A DNA stretch of 64,000 nt from DATBLE01 sp963791425. GTDB lineage: Bacteria > Actinomycetota > Thermoleophilia > Gaiellales > Gaiellaceae. Position 1 is the stretch's first letter. Each line of letters starts with the position of its first letter. Under the pieces are notes generated by a model, which did no database searches, was not told the DNA's origin, and saw only the letters and a program-made list of their open reading frames with translations. This document shows, one piece after another, positions 16,382 to 25,841 of this stretch. A program made the position numbers and the translations under genes. Location of the stretch: contig CAWBSE010000004.1 in the NCBI GenBank assembly GCA_963791425.1, positions 434,001 to 498,000 on the forward strand, read 5' to 3'.

Positions 16382-17778
16382 CTGCCTGGGAGACGGTCGT
16401 CGGGCTCGAGATCCACGTCCACCTGAAGACGCGGACGAAGATGTTCTGTCGCTGCGAGACGGGCTTCGGCGCCGCGCCGAACACGAACGTCTGCCCGGTG
16501 TGCCTGGCGTACCCGGGAGCGCTGCCGGTCACGAACCGCACCGCGGTCGAGTGGACGATCAAGCTCGGCCTCGCGCTCGGCTCCGAGATCGCCGACCAGG
16601 CGGTCTTCTCGCGGAAGAACTACTTCTACCCGGACAACCCGAAGGGGTACCAGATCTCCCAGTACGACAAGCCGCTCTGCGTCGGCGGCGCGCTGGCCGT
16701 GCCCGGCACCGAGGCGTTCGAGGTCGGCCTCGTCCGCGCGCACCTCGAGGAGGACGCGGCGAAGACGGTGCATCTGGGCGGCGGCACCGGCCGGAAGATC
16801 GGCGCGGACCGGTCGCTGATCGACTTCAATCGCGGCGGCACGCCGCTGGTCGAGATCGTCACGCAGCCCGACATCCACACGTCCGAGCAGGCGGAGCGGT
16901 TCCTCCAGTTGCTGCGGCAGACGATCGTCGCGCTCGACATCTCCGAGGCGCGGATGGAGGAGGGCACGCTCCGCGTTGACGCCAACGTCTCCGTCCGTCC
17001 GGCCGGCACGGACGAGCTGCGCACGCGCTGGGAGCTGAAGAACATGAACTCGTTCCGCTTCATCGGGCGTGGGATCGAGGCGGCGGTGCGGGAGCAGGTC
17101 GCGTTGTACGAGAGCGGCGGGCAGGTCGAGCAGCACACGTACGACTACGAGCCCGACACCGACAAGCTCACGCCGCACCGCTCGAAGGAGGAGGCGGACG
17201 ACTACCGGTACTTCCCGGAGCCCGACCTCGTGCCGGTCGAGCCTGCGGCCGAGCTGGTCGAGCGGTTGCGCGGCGAGCTGCCCGAGCTGCCGGCCGACCT
17301 GATCCGCGCGCGCGCCGAGCTACTGGGCGTCGAGGACGCCTGGGCGCTAGTCACGACCGACCGCGATCACGCGTACGCGGGCTCGTCGACGACGGACGTC
17401 GGACGAGCGCGAGGCGTTCAACTTCGCGATGAACGAGACCATTCCGGACGGGGCGAACCTCGCCGAGCTCGCGAAGGTGCTGGCGGTGGCCAAGGATTTG
17501 ACACGCGAGGCGTCGCAGGCTGCGGTTGCCGCGAGCGCGATCGCCGGATTCAGCGCCGGCGAGTACCTCGCGCAGACGGATCGCGATCGTCGACACGTTC
17601 CGAGCTCGAGCCGCTCATCGACGCTGTGATCGCCGCCAACCCCGGCCAGGTCGAGCAGTACCGCGGTGGCAAGGAGGGCCTGCTCGGCTTCTTCGTCGGC
17701 CAGGTGATGAAGGAGACCGGCGGCAAGGCGAACCCGAAGGTCGTCAACGACCTGCTCCGTGAGAAGCTGAAAGCGTGA
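16378..17778 (+). CDS. gatB: Asp-tRNA(Asn)/Glu-tRNA(Gln) amidotransferase subunit B, with internal frameshifts
   Basis: The first 330 residues are a normal GatB (VGLEIHVHL, CPVCLAYPG, FSRKNYFYPDNPKGYQISQ, LKNMNSFRFIGR). From about 17380 to 17612 the nominal frame gives arginine-rich nonsense while frame 2 gives the expected SDEREAFNFAMNE and ANLAELAKVLAVAKDL. Two apparent deletions near 17380-17397 and two insertions near 17585-17605 cancel, and the C-terminal YqeY-like tail (KVVNDLLREKL) returns in frame. The ORF therefore looks intact but about 70 residues are wrong. GatB binds ATP and tRNA and phosphorylates the acyl group. Confidence 0.93.
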   Translation: MTAWETVVGLEIHVHLKTRTKMFCRCETGFGAAPNTNVCPVCLAYPGALPVTNRTAVEWTIKLGLALGSEIADQAVFSRKNYFYPDNPKGYQISQYDKPLCVGGALAVPGTEAFEVGLVRAHLEEDAAKTVHLGGGTGRKIGADRSLIDFNRGGTPLVEIVTQPDIHTSEQAERFLQLLRQTIVALDISEARMEEGTLRVDANVSVRPAGTDELRTRWELKNMNSFRFIGRGIEAAVREQVALYESGGQVEQHTYDYEPDTDKLTPHRSKEEADDYRYFPEPDLVPVEPAAELVERLRGELPELPADLIRARAELLGVEDAWALVTTDRDHAYAGSSTTDVGRARGVQLRDERDHSGRGEPRRAREGAGGGQGFDTRGVAGCGCRERDRRIQRRRVPRADGSRSSTRSELEPLIDAVIAANPGQVEQYRGGKEGLLGFFVGQVMKETGGKANPKVVNDLLREKLKA

Positions 17779-18014
17779 TCGACGAGGCGAACGAGATCCT
17801 GCGCGGCAAGGGCTACTCGGCCGCGCACCTGAACGCGATGGCCGCGCCGCTGCCCGGGAAGGTGCTCCTCAAGGGGACGAAGATCATCAGCCCGTTCTCC
17901 GATTCGGCCGAGACCGTGCTGCGCGTCTCGCGCGATTTCGTCCCGACGGCGGACGACCTCGGCCGGCGCACGCTGACCCCGCACGAGATCCGCGACTGGC
18001 TCGGGTCATCGTGA
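17775..18014 (+). CDS. Small hypothetical protein between gatB and an aldehyde dehydrogenase
   Basis: The 79-residue ORF starts with GTG overlapping the gatB stop (GTGA), and its own stop overlaps the next GTG the same way. The sequence has a GKVLLKGTKI strand and a helical C-terminus (TPHEIRDWLG). The tight coupling on both sides supports translation. No family recognised and no function proposed. Confidence 0.55.
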   Translation: MIDEANEILRGKGYSAAHLNAMAAPLPGKVLLKGTKIISPFSDSAETVLRVSRDFVPTADDLGRRTLTPHEIRDWLGSS

Positions 18015-19468
18015 TCACCGAGGCCCCCTTGCTCCGCGAGCAGGCGTGGCTGAACGGCGAGTGGGTCGACGCGGACTCCGGCGAGACGTTCGCGGTCACG
18101 AACCCCGCGACCGGTGACGAGCTTGCCCGCGTGCCGCGGATGGGCGCAGCCGAGACCCGGCGGGCGCTCGAGGCGGCCGAGGCGGCGTTCCCCGCCTGGC
18201 GCTCGCGCACCGCCGCCGACCGTGCGCGGATCATGCGCCGCTGGGCCGACCTGATGCTCGAGCACCTCGACGACCTGGCGATGCTCCTCACCCTCGAGCA
18301 GGGCAAGCCGCTGGCCGAGGCCGCGGCGGAGATCCGGTACGCCGCGTCGTTCCTCGAATGGTTCGGCGAGGAGGGGAAGCGCGTCTACGGCGACACGATC
18401 CCGTCGCCGCTCCCCGACCGGCGGATCATCGTGCTCAAGCAACCCGTCGGCGTGAGCGCCGGGATCACGCCGTGGAACTTCCCGTCGGCGATGCCCACTC
18501 GCAAGGCGGCGCCGGCGCTCGCGGCCGGCTGCACGATGGTGCTGAAGCCGGCCGAGCAGACGCCGCTCTCCGCCCTCGCGGTCGCCGTGCTCGCGGAGGA
18601 GGCGGGACTGCCGCCGGGCGTGCTCTCCGTCGTGACGGGCGACGCCGAGGACGCGCCCGCGATCGGCGGCGAGATGACGTCGAGCCCGCTCGTCCGCAAG
18701 GTCGGGTTCACGGGGTCGAACGAGGTCGGGAAGCTCCTGATGGCGCAGTGCGCGACGGGGCTGAAGAAGATCTCGCTCGAGCTCGGCGGGAACGCGCCGT
18801 TCATCGTCTTCGACGACGCCGACCTCGACGAGGCGGTCGCCGGCACGCTGCTGAACAAGTACCGCAACTCCGGCCAGACCTGCATCACGGCGAACCGGAT
18901 CCTCGTCCAGGACGGCGTCTACGACGAGTACCTCGAGCGCGTCGTCGCCGGCGTGACCGCGCTGAAGGTCGGCGCGGGCGTCGAGCCCGAGGTGAAGGTC
19001 GGCCCGCTGATCGACGCGGCCGCGATCGAGAAGGTCGAGCGCCACGTCGCCGACGCGCTCGACCGCGGTGCGGAGCTGCACCTCGGCGGCGAGCGTCACG
19101 AGCTGGGCCAGACGTTCTTCCAGCCGACCGTGCTGACCGGCCTGACCCCCGAGATGGCGATGAGCTCCGAGGAGACCTTCGGCCCGGTCGCCGGTATCGC
19201 GCGGTTCTCGACCGAGGAGGAGGCCGTCCGCATCGCCAACGACACGCCGTACGGCCTCTCCGCGTACTTCTACGCCCGCGACGTGGGCCGCGTGTGGCGC
19301 GTCTCCGAGGCGCTCGACTACGGGATCGTCGGGATCAACACCGGCTTCGTCTCCACCGAGGTCGCCCCGTTCGGCGGCATGAAGGAGTCCGGCATGGGCC
19401 GCGAGGGCTCCAAGTACGGCATCGACGACTGGCTTGAACTGAAGTACCTCGCCCTCGCCGGCCTGTAG
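18011..19468 (+). CDS. Succinate-semialdehyde dehydrogenase-type aldehyde dehydrogenase
   Basis: The 485-residue protein is GabD-like over its full length. Asn156 is in PWNF, the general base is Glu257 in LELGGNAPF and the nucleophile Cys291 is in NSGQTCITANR, a sequence typical of NAD(P)-dependent succinate-semialdehyde dehydrogenases. It would oxidise succinate semialdehyde to succinate. The GTG start overlaps the stop of the preceding small ORF. Substrate is inferred from the GabD-like motifs. Confidence 0.9.
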   Translation: MITEAPLLREQAWLNGEWVDADSGETFAVTNPATGDELARVPRMGAAETRRALEAAEAAFPAWRSRTAADRARIMRRWADLMLEHLDDLAMLLTLEQGKPLAEAAAEIRYAASFLEWFGEEGKRVYGDTIPSPLPDRRIIVLKQPVGVSAGITPWNFPSAMPTRKAAPALAAGCTMVLKPAEQTPLSALAVAVLAEEAGLPPGVLSVVTGDAEDAPAIGGEMTSSPLVRKVGFTGSNEVGKLLMAQCATGLKKISLELGGNAPFIVFDDADLDEAVAGTLLNKYRNSGQTCITANRILVQDGVYDEYLERVVAGVTALKVGAGVEPEVKVGPLIDAAAIEKVERHVADALDRGAELHLGGERHELGQTFFQPTVLTGLTPEMAMSSEETFGPVAGIARFSTEEEAVRIANDTPYGLSAYFYARDVGRVWRVSEALDYGIVGINTGFVSTEVAPFGGMKESGMGREGSKYGIDDWLELKYLALAGL

Positions 19469-19480
19469 CCGTCACACTCT

Positions 19481-19499
19481 CGGCGCCCATTTGGCGCCG
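19481..19499. terminator. Bidirectional hairpin between convergent genes
   Basis: CGGCGCC and GGCGCCG form a 7-bp stem around CATTT between the dehydrogenase stop and the end of the double-ATPase gene. There is no strong T tract on either side. Confidence 0.45.
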
Positions 19500-19516
19500 T
19501 TCGGTGCGTAAAAGGG

Positions 19517-21076
19517 TCAGACCCCTGCCATGTCCGAAACGGCCACCTCGGGCCGCGGCGTCAGCTCCAGCTTTGCATCCGCTTGCTCGATCACGACGGC
19601 GTCGTGTGTCGCGCACACCACCGCCGTTCCATGTTCGTGCGCCAGCTTCGCGAGCAGCTCCGCCACCGCGCGGGCGTTCGACTGGTCGAGGCGCGCTGTC
19701 GGCTCGTCGGCGAGCAGGAGCACCGGCTGGGCGGCCAGTGCGCGGGCGATCGCGACTCGTTGACGCTCGCCGGCGGAGAGACGGTCGGCACGGTGGTCGA
19801 GGCGCGCTCCGAGGCCGACTTCCGTCAGCGCGGCGGCGGGGTCGCCCTCCAGGCCACGCACGAGGAGGCCGAGCTCGACGTTCTCCCGCGCGGACAGATG
19901 GGGGACGAGCCCCGGCTCCTGCGTGATCAGCGCGACGTGGGCGCGGCGCACCGCCGCCGAGTCGGCGCGGCTCATCGCCTCGATCTCACGGCCCTGGACG
20001 AGGACCCGGCCCTCGGTGGGACGGTCGAGGCCTGCGAGGAGGTGGAGGAGCGTCGTCTTGCCGCTGCCCGACCGGCCGATCACGGCGGTGAGCGTCCCAC
20101 CCGCGAACGACGCGGACACGCCGGGCAGCACCGGCTTCGCCGCCCCCGGGAAGCGCTTGACCACCGCGCGCAGCTCGGCGACGACCTCACCGGGCTGGGC
20201 TGCGTGCTCGTGGAACATCGCGGCGGCCGGAGTGTCGAGATCGCGGTCGAGGTCGTCGTTCGAGAGCACCAGGCCCTCGCCGCGCCCCTCCGCGTGCAGC
20301 CGAGTCGGCGAACCGAGCGCCTCGAGCAGCGGGTCGGGGAGCCGCACCCAGCCCGGCTCGGTCACCACCAGCGACGTACGCCGCCCGGGCCGCCCCTCCT
20401 CGACGACGCGGCCGTCACGGACGTAGACAAGCCGGTCGGCGATCGACGCCGCCGCCTCGTCGTGGCTGACGACGAGTGCCGTCGTGCCCTGTTCGCGGGC
20501 GAGCTCCGCGATCAGCTCGTACACCATCTTCGCGTTCTCGGCGTCGAGCTCGCCCGCCGGCTCGTCGGCCAGCAACAACCGCGGGCGGTGCGCCAGCGCC
20601 GCGCAGAGCGCCACCCGCTGCTGCTCGCCGCCGGAGAGCGACCCGGGGCGCGCATCGAGCCGGTCGCCGAGGCCCACCCGCTCGAGCAGCGCCGCGGCTG
20701 TGGCCCTCGCTTCGCGCTTCGACGTCCCCAGCAGCTCGAGCCCGAGGCCGACGGTGTGGACGCACGTGAGGTCGGGCGAGAGCGCCCGCGCGTAGTGCTG
20801 GTCGAGCAGCCCGAGGTTCTGCGCCCGAAACCGTGCGATCGCACCCTGGCTCAATGCGCCGACGTCCACGCCCAGGACGCGCGCGACCCCGGCGGAGAGC
20901 GTGTCGAAGCCTCCGACCGTGCGCAGCAGTGTCGTCTTCCCGGAGCCGCTCGGCCCGAGCACGACGACGATCTCGCCCTCCTCGACGGCCAGCGTCAGCC
21001 CCTGCAGCGCAACGGAGGTCGCACCGCTGAGCCGGTGAATGCGAAATGCCTCCCGGACGTCGATCGCGAGGCTCAC
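19517..21076 (-). CDS. ABC transporter ATPase with two fused nucleotide-binding domains
   Basis: The GTG 21076 start gives 519 residues with two complete LolD/MacB-type ATPase domains. The first has GPSGSGKTTLL (about residue 37), LSGGEQQRVAL and LLLADEPAGELD. The second has GRSGSGKTTLLHLLAG, LSAGERQRVAIARAL and LLLADEPTARLD. A linker of about 60 residues joins them. LolD-type ATPases normally work as homodimers, so the fusion probably builds a pseudo-dimer for the adjacent permease, whose stop overlaps this start (GTGA). Cargo is unknown. Confidence 0.92.
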   Translation of the reverse strand: MSLAIDVREAFRIHRLSGATSVALQGLTLAVEEGEIVVVLGPSGSGKTTLLRTVGGFDTLSAGVARVLGVDVGALSQGAIARFRAQNLGLLDQHYARALSPDLTCVHTVGLGLELLGTSKREARATAAALLERVGLGDRLDARPGSLSGGEQQRVALCAALAHRPRLLLADEPAGELDAENAKMVYELIAELAREQGTTALVVSHDEAAASIADRLVYVRDGRVVEEGRPGRRTSLVVTEPGWVRLPDPLLEALGSPTRLHAEGRGEGLVLSNDDLDRDLDTPAAAMFHEHAAQPGEVVAELRAVVKRFPGAAKPVLPGVSASFAGGTLTAVIGRSGSGKTTLLHLLAGLDRPTEGRVLVQGREIEAMSRADSAAVRRAHVALITQEPGLVPHLSARENVELGLLVRGLEGDPAAALTEVGLGARLDHRADRLSAGERQRVAIARALAAQPVLLLADEPTARLDQSNARAVAELLAKLAHEHGTAVVCATHDAVVIEQADAKLELTPRPEVAVSDMAGV

Positions 21077-24000
21077 TCGAGGCTCCAGGACGCGCGTTCG
21101 GGCCGCGACCCGCGGAAGGCCGCCAGAGAGGCGCCCTCCGCGACCAGGAGCGCGGCGAGCATCACCGCGGCAACGCCGAGCCCGCCCACCAACCAGTCGG
21201 GATCGAGACGCAGCGGCGGCTCGGGCACGCCGGTCGTCCCCGAGACGCGGATCAGCGACACCACCAGGCGCGAGAGCAGCACCGCCAGCGCCAGCCCGCC
21301 GAGGAAGCCGAGCACGAGCAGGATCACGCCCCGCATGCGCAGCTGCCTGCGCATGTCCGCCGGCGCCAGCCCCTGCGCCTCGAGATCGAAGAAGTCGCTC
21401 TTCTCGTCGTGCAGCTCGCTGACGACGCCGACCCAGAACCCGAGCACGGCGAGCAGCAGCGCGACCAGGCCGGCGGCGCCGAGCGCGACCGCGGTCGCGT
21501 GCGCGAGCGGGTCGCCTGCCAGCGCGCGCTCGCCGGCGACGCGTGAGTCGACGACCAGGTTTGCGAACGGCGGACGGCTCAGGGCCTGACCGGCGCCCGA
21601 TCCCGAGATCCAGACCTCGCGCGGCGTCCCCTCGCCCGGCGCGTTCGCGTCGATCGCGGTCGAGAGCCACGGCCCGTCGGCCAGCACGAACGGGCCGGTG
21701 TCGGCGGGAACCGTCGGCAGCCGCGACGCGACGCCGACGATCCGCGCTGCGATCTGGGTGTCCTGGAAGTCGAGCACCGTGGTTCCGCCGATGCCGCCCG
21801 CCGCGCTCGCGATGTCGGGTGAGACGACGACCGGCATGACCTGCCCGTCGGTCTGCTGCGCCGGCCGGAAGACGAGGCGGAGCCCCGTGTCGGGGAAGGA
21901 GAACCGGACGGTCGCGCCGTTCGCACGGCGAAGGACGTCGCCCCCCGTGGACAGCGTCCAGTCGTGCCAGTCGGTGAGCACCCGGTTGCCCGCGACGAGC
22001 GGGCCGACGTCGACCTCGCCCGACGGCGCAACCGAGACCGCGCCCTCGGCCTCGTCGTGGGCGAGCATGAACGCCTCGCTCTCGGGCAGCGCCAACTGGA
22101 TGCCGAGGACACGCAGCGGCCCGGCCTGCTTCACCCGGGTCGTGAGCGTGGCCGTCTGCTTCGGGACGCGCCCGAGCGGCAGCAGGGAGATCCGGCCGCG
22201 CGCGTCCGCGACGACGACCCAGGCGAGCACATCGGCGCCGCGCAGCCGGGCGCGAACCGAGAGCTCCTTCGTGCCGGCCGGGAGCGCGACGCCGTGGATG
22301 CGCGGCTCACCCCCCGCCGAGAGCTTCCGCGCGATCGTCCCGATCGGCAGCGACGAGAAGTCGGAGCGCCAGCGCATCGTCGAGATCGCCTCGCGCGGCA
22401 GCCCGAGGACGGTCGGCGAGAGCACCGCTGCACCCGCACCCGGCGTCGTCGCGCCGACGCGCACCACCGGGTAGGCGCGCGCCCCGGGCGCGGTCTGCGC
22501 GTAGGCGCGCAGCGGCGCCACGTCGAGCGGCAACACCAGCTTCGACCCCTCGCTGACGGTGTAGTCGAGCGGCACCTGGAACGACGCCTGGTCGGACGCG
22601 CCGCGGGCGAGCGTCGCGCGGTACGCGACGGCAAACAGCGCCAGGCCGAGCGCGACCGTGATGAACGCGCAGCTGACGACCGTCCGCGACGGCGCCCGCG
22701 CCAGTGCCAGGACGCCCAGCCGCAGCGAGAGGGAACGGCCGCGCGTCAGCCGCTCGGTCGCGCGCATCGCCGGCCCGAGCAGCCGCGCCAGCACCACGGC
22801 GACGACGAAGCAGACGAGCGCGGGGAGGATCAGCAGCAGCACGGTGCTCCCACCCGAGACAGACCCGGGGTCGAGCGCACCGCGGCTGAGCCCGACGGCG
22901 ATCGTCAGCGCCGCGCCGACCGCGGCGACGTCGTAGAGGCGGATCCGGCGGCGGTTTTCCTCGTCGTCACGCGTCAGCGTGGTCGCCGCCAGGACGAGGG
23001 TGACGCCGATCACGCCGCCGACCAGCGCGGCGAGCGTCCAGGCCGACAGGAGGGTGTGCGCGAGGATTGCGCCGGCCGGCTGCGACGCGGCACCCGCGAT
23101 CGCGGCGACGACCGCGCTCCCCGCGGCGATCCCGAGCAACGCGCCCGCCAGCGTCATCGCGCCGACCTCGGCGGCAAGCGTGAGCCAGGCTTGCCAGCGC
23201 CGGGCGCCGCGCGCGAGCAGCCGCCGCCGCTCCGCGCCGAGGCCGCGCCTGAGCCCGATCGCCGCGATGATCGCGAACCCGAGCAGGAGCGCGCTCGTCT
23301 CGCCGCCGACGAGCATCAGCCGGCGGGCGGCGATCGTGCCGCGCCGGTTCGCGTCGAGCAGCTGGTCGTCGGGGCTGCTCAGCCGGAACGCCGAGTCGGC
23401 CGCATACAGGGCGTTCTGCCCCCGCGACTCCGCCGCGAGCGTCCGCTTGATGTCCCAGGTGTGCAGGCTGTCGGCCCGCAAGGGGGAGAGCCACGAGTAG
23501 ACGCGATAGAACGGCCGCAGCGACGGAAGGTGCTCGAGCGCCGAGATCCCGGGGCCGAGCACGAGGGCAGGCGGAGCCGTGGGGCTCGATGCCGCGGCCG
23601 AGACGTAGCCGAACATGTTCGGGTCGCGGAGCTCGGCGATTCCGACGCGGTCGAGCTTCACGACGCCCTCGTGGAACTGCGCCTGTCCGTTCGTGCCGAT
23701 CTGCAACACCTCGCAGCGCGACGGTGTGCACGTTCGCGGCAGGCGGCCGGATCGCAGCTTCACGATCTCCGAGAGCCGGTCGACCGCGGTCACCTCGACG
23801 AGGCGCCCGGCGATCCGCAGCTGGCGGAAGAAGACGATGCGCCGCGGCACGCCGGCCGAGAGCGTGCCGAGCACCCGCTGCACGGCTTGGTCCTCACGCG
23901 CGTAGGTGCGGTCGCTCAGGGGCGTGCCGAACCGGTCGACCCGGAAACCCTGCGAGCTGTCGGGGACGTCGGCGATCGCCCGGTGGAGCGCCTGCTGGCG

Positions 24001-24141
24001 AGCGACGAGACTGCCGCCGACGATCGCGACGGTCATCGCAAACGCGAGCCCGACGCCGAAGACCACGAGCAGGGGCCGGAGCGGCTGCGCCCGCAGTCTG
24101 GCGGCCGAAACGCCCAACGCCGCCCGTGCCGCGCCGCCCAT
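21073..24141 (-). CDS. Large FtsX/MacB-type ABC permease
   Basis: The ATG 24141 start (GTG 24147 is possible) gives about 1,022 residues. There is an N-terminal membrane helix (PLLVVFGVGLAFAMTVAIVGG), a large extracytoplasmic domain, a first FtsX block of about four helices at residues 280-520, a second large outer domain, and a second FtsX block at the C-terminus (LLLAVLGFWVGVVSEL onward). It belongs to the mechanotransmission-type exporter family. It pairs with the downstream double ATPase and follows a methyltransferase gene on the same strand. No lipoprotein or MFP partner is nearby. Confidence 0.88.
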   Translation of the reverse strand: MGGAARAALGVSAARLRAQPLRPLLVVFGVGLAFAMTVAIVGGSLVARQQALHRAIADVPDSSQGFRVDRFGTPLSDRTYAREDQAVQRVLGTLSAGVPRRIVFFRQLRIAGRLVEVTAVDRLSEIVKLRSGRLPRTCTPSRCEVLQIGTNGQAQFHEGVVKLDRVGIAELRDPNMFGYVSAAASSPTAPPALVLGPGISALEHLPSLRPFYRVYSWLSPLRADSLHTWDIKRTLAAESRGQNALYAADSAFRLSSPDDQLLDANRRGTIAARRLMLVGGETSALLLGFAIIAAIGLRRGLGAERRRLLARGARRWQAWLTLAAEVGAMTLAGALLGIAAGSAVVAAIAGAASQPAGAILAHTLLSAWTLAALVGGVIGVTLVLAATTLTRDDEENRRRIRLYDVAAVGAALTIAVGLSRGALDPGSVSGGSTVLLLILPALVCFVVAVVLARLLGPAMRATERLTRGRSLSLRLGVLALARAPSRTVVSCAFITVALGLALFAVAYRATLARGASDQASFQVPLDYTVSEGSKLVLPLDVAPLRAYAQTAPGARAYPVVRVGATTPGAGAAVLSPTVLGLPREAISTMRWRSDFSSLPIGTIARKLSAGGEPRIHGVALPAGTKELSVRARLRGADVLAWVVVADARGRISLLPLGRVPKQTATLTTRVKQAGPLRVLGIQLALPESEAFMLAHDEAEGAVSVAPSGEVDVGPLVAGNRVLTDWHDWTLSTGGDVLRRANGATVRFSFPDTGLRLVFRPAQQTDGQVMPVVVSPDIASAAGGIGGTTVLDFQDTQIAARIVGVASRLPTVPADTGPFVLADGPWLSTAIDANAPGEGTPREVWISGSGAGQALSRPPFANLVVDSRVAGERALAGDPLAHATAVALGAAGLVALLLAVLGFWVGVVSELHDEKSDFFDLEAQGLAPADMRRQLRMRGVILLVLGFLGGLALAVLLSRLVVSLIRVSGTTGVPEPPLRLDPDWLVGGLGVAAVMLAALLVAEGASLAAFRGSRPERASWSLE

Positions 24142-24155
24142 CACCACCGAACAGC

Positions 24156-24782
24156 CTACACCGGTGTCGTGGCGCGGCCGAGCACGTAGGGCCGCACGAT
24201 CTTCGGCCCGGAGGGCATCACGCCCTGCTCCAGCTCGTCCACCGCGAAGGCCGACTCGATCCTCGGCAACGTCTCCCGGTTCGGGTGACAGCCCATCGCG
24301 ACCTTGCCCCAGAGCCCTTCATACCTGTCCTGGCTGTGCGCGATCTTCGGGTCGGTCGACCGCACGTGCTCGAGGAAGAGATACCGGCCTCCCGGCCTGA
24401 GCACTCGGCGGATCTCGGCCAGCGCCCGGCTCTGGTCGTCCACCGAGCAGAGCAGCAGCGACGCGACGACCGTGTCGAACGAGCCGTCCTCGAACGGAAG
24501 CTCGTCGACAGACGCCTTCGTTGCCGTCACGTGCCGGCCGGTGTTCGCGGCGCGCCTCTCGGCGCGGCGCAGCATCCCGTCCATCGCGTCCGTGATCGTC
24601 AGGTCGTGGATCGCCGCGGGGTAGTGGGGAAGGTTGAAGCCCGTGCCGGCGCCGACCTCGAGCACTCGCCCGTCGGCGGCGGCGAGCAGCTTGCGCCGCT
24701 GCTCACGGATCAGCGGCTTCTTCTCGATCGGCCCTCCGAGGAGGTCGTAGATGGCCGGCCCGAACCGTTCGCTGAAGGACAT
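24156..24782 (-). CDS. Class I SAM-dependent methyltransferase (UbiE-like)
   Basis: The 208-residue protein has the SAM motif I VLEVGAGTGFN at residues about 40-50, motif II TDAMDGM, and post-I region DGSFDTVVASLLLCSV, followed by RVLRPGGRYLFLEHV. It methylates a small molecule or lipid, but the acceptor is not identifiable. It is the first gene on this strand before the ABC permease and ends 15 bases from that gene's start, so the three could be co-transcribed. Its start is 28 bases from the divergent NIPSNAP gene. Confidence 0.9.
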   Translation of the reverse strand: MSFSERFGPAIYDLLGGPIEKKPLIREQRRKLLAAADGRVLEVGAGTGFNLPHYPAAIHDLTITDAMDGMLRRAERRAANTGRHVTATKASVDELPFEDGSFDTVVASLLLCSVDDQSRALAEIRRVLRPGGRYLFLEHVRSTDPKIAHSQDRYEGLWGKVAMGCHPNRETLPRIESAFAVDELEQGVMPSGPKIVRPYVLGRATTPV

Positions 24783-24810
24783 GCTCGGGGCGCATCATAG
24801 AATTGTCCGT

Positions 24811-25125
24811 GTGATCGTCGAGCAGCGTGATTACCACGTCTACACCGGCAAGTTGCCCCAGCTGGTGGGGCTGTACGAGACCGAGGGCATCGAGATCCAG
24901 CTGCGTATCCTCGGCCGGCTGATCGGTGCGTTCACGACCGACATCGGGAAGCTCTCGACCTACAGCCACATCTGGGCGTACGACAGCTTTGACGATCGCG
25001 AGCAGCGGCGCGCGGCCCTCGCGACCGACGAGGCGTGGAAGGTGTTCCTGCCGAAGATCCAGCCTCTGATCCACACGCAGGAAAACCGGATCCTGCTGCC
25101 GACCTCCTTCTCGCCGCTGAAGTGA
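24811..25125 (+). CDS. NIPSNAP-family protein
   Basis: The GTG 24811 start gives 104 residues with the NIPSNAP ferredoxin-like fold (VEQRDYHVYTGKL at the start, TYSHIWAYDSFDDREQRRA in the middle). In bacteria these small proteins are often encoded with catabolic genes and resemble monooxygenase/decyclase-like dimeric alpha-beta barrels, but activity is rarely known. Its stop overlaps the SDR start as GTGA. It is the first gene of a five-gene coupled cluster. Confidence 0.88.
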   Translation: MIVEQRDYHVYTGKLPQLVGLYETEGIEIQLRILGRLIGAFTTDIGKLSTYSHIWAYDSFDDREQRRAALATDEAWKVFLPKIQPLIHTQENRILLPTSFSPLK

Positions 25126-25841
25126 CCCGCCTGGACGGCAAGATCGCGCTCGTCACCGGCGGCGCGCAGGGCATCGGCGCCGCGATCGCCGAGGGCCTCG
25201 CCGCCGACGGCGCGACCGTTGTGATCGCCGATCTCAACCCGCCCGACGGCGGCATCCGGGCGGACGTCGCCGACGAGGCCGACGTCCAGGCGATGGTCGA
25301 CGAGGTCGTCACGCGCCACGGCCGCCTCGACATCCTGATCAACAACGCCGGACTCTACGCCTCGCTCGCGATGCGGCCGTTCACCGAGATCCCGCTCGAG
25401 GAGTGGCGTCAGGTGATGGACGTGAACGTCGCGTCGATGTTCCTGACCTGCCGCGCCGCGGTGCCGGTGATGCGCGCGCAGGGCGGCGGCAAGATCGTGA
25501 ACATCTCGTCGGGGACGCCGTTCCGCGGCGTGCCGTTCCTGCTCCACTACGTAACGTCGAAGGGCGCGATCGTCGCGCTCACGCGCGCACTGGCGAAGGA
25601 GCTGGGCAAGGACTCGATCCACGTGAACTGCGTTGCGCCCGGGTTCACGATGAGCGCCGGCGTCGAGGCGCACCCCGAGGTGGTCGAGAAGCTCCGCGAC
25701 GTCTCGGTCGCGAGCCGGACGATCCAGCGCGACCAGGTGCCGGAGGACGTCGTCGGCGCGGTCGTCTTCCTCTGCACGCCGGCCGCCGACTTCGTCACGG
25801 GGCAGACGATGGTGATCGACGGCGGGCAGTACTTCCATTGA
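25122..25841 (+). CDS. SDR-family NAD(P)-dependent oxidoreductase
   Basis: The 239-residue classical SDR has the TGGAQGIG cofactor motif at residues 12-19, NNAG near residue 84, and an active-site Ser/Tyr/Lys set in NISSG and HYVTSKGA. The C-terminal substrate region ends TGQTMVIDGGQYFH. It oxidises or reduces an alcohol/ketone. GTG start overlaps the NIPSNAP stop, and its stop overlaps the cupin TTG start. Confidence 0.92.
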   Translation: MTRLDGKIALVTGGAQGIGAAIAEGLAADGATVVIADLNPPDGGIRADVADEADVQAMVDEVVTRHGRLDILINNAGLYASLAMRPFTEIPLEEWRQVMDVNVASMFLTCRAAVPVMRAQGGGKIVNISSGTPFRGVPFLLHYVTSKGAIVALTRALAKELGKDSIHVNCVAPGFTMSAGVEAHPEVVEKLRDVSVASRTIQRDQVPEDVVGAVVFLCTPAADFVTGQTMVIDGGQYFH

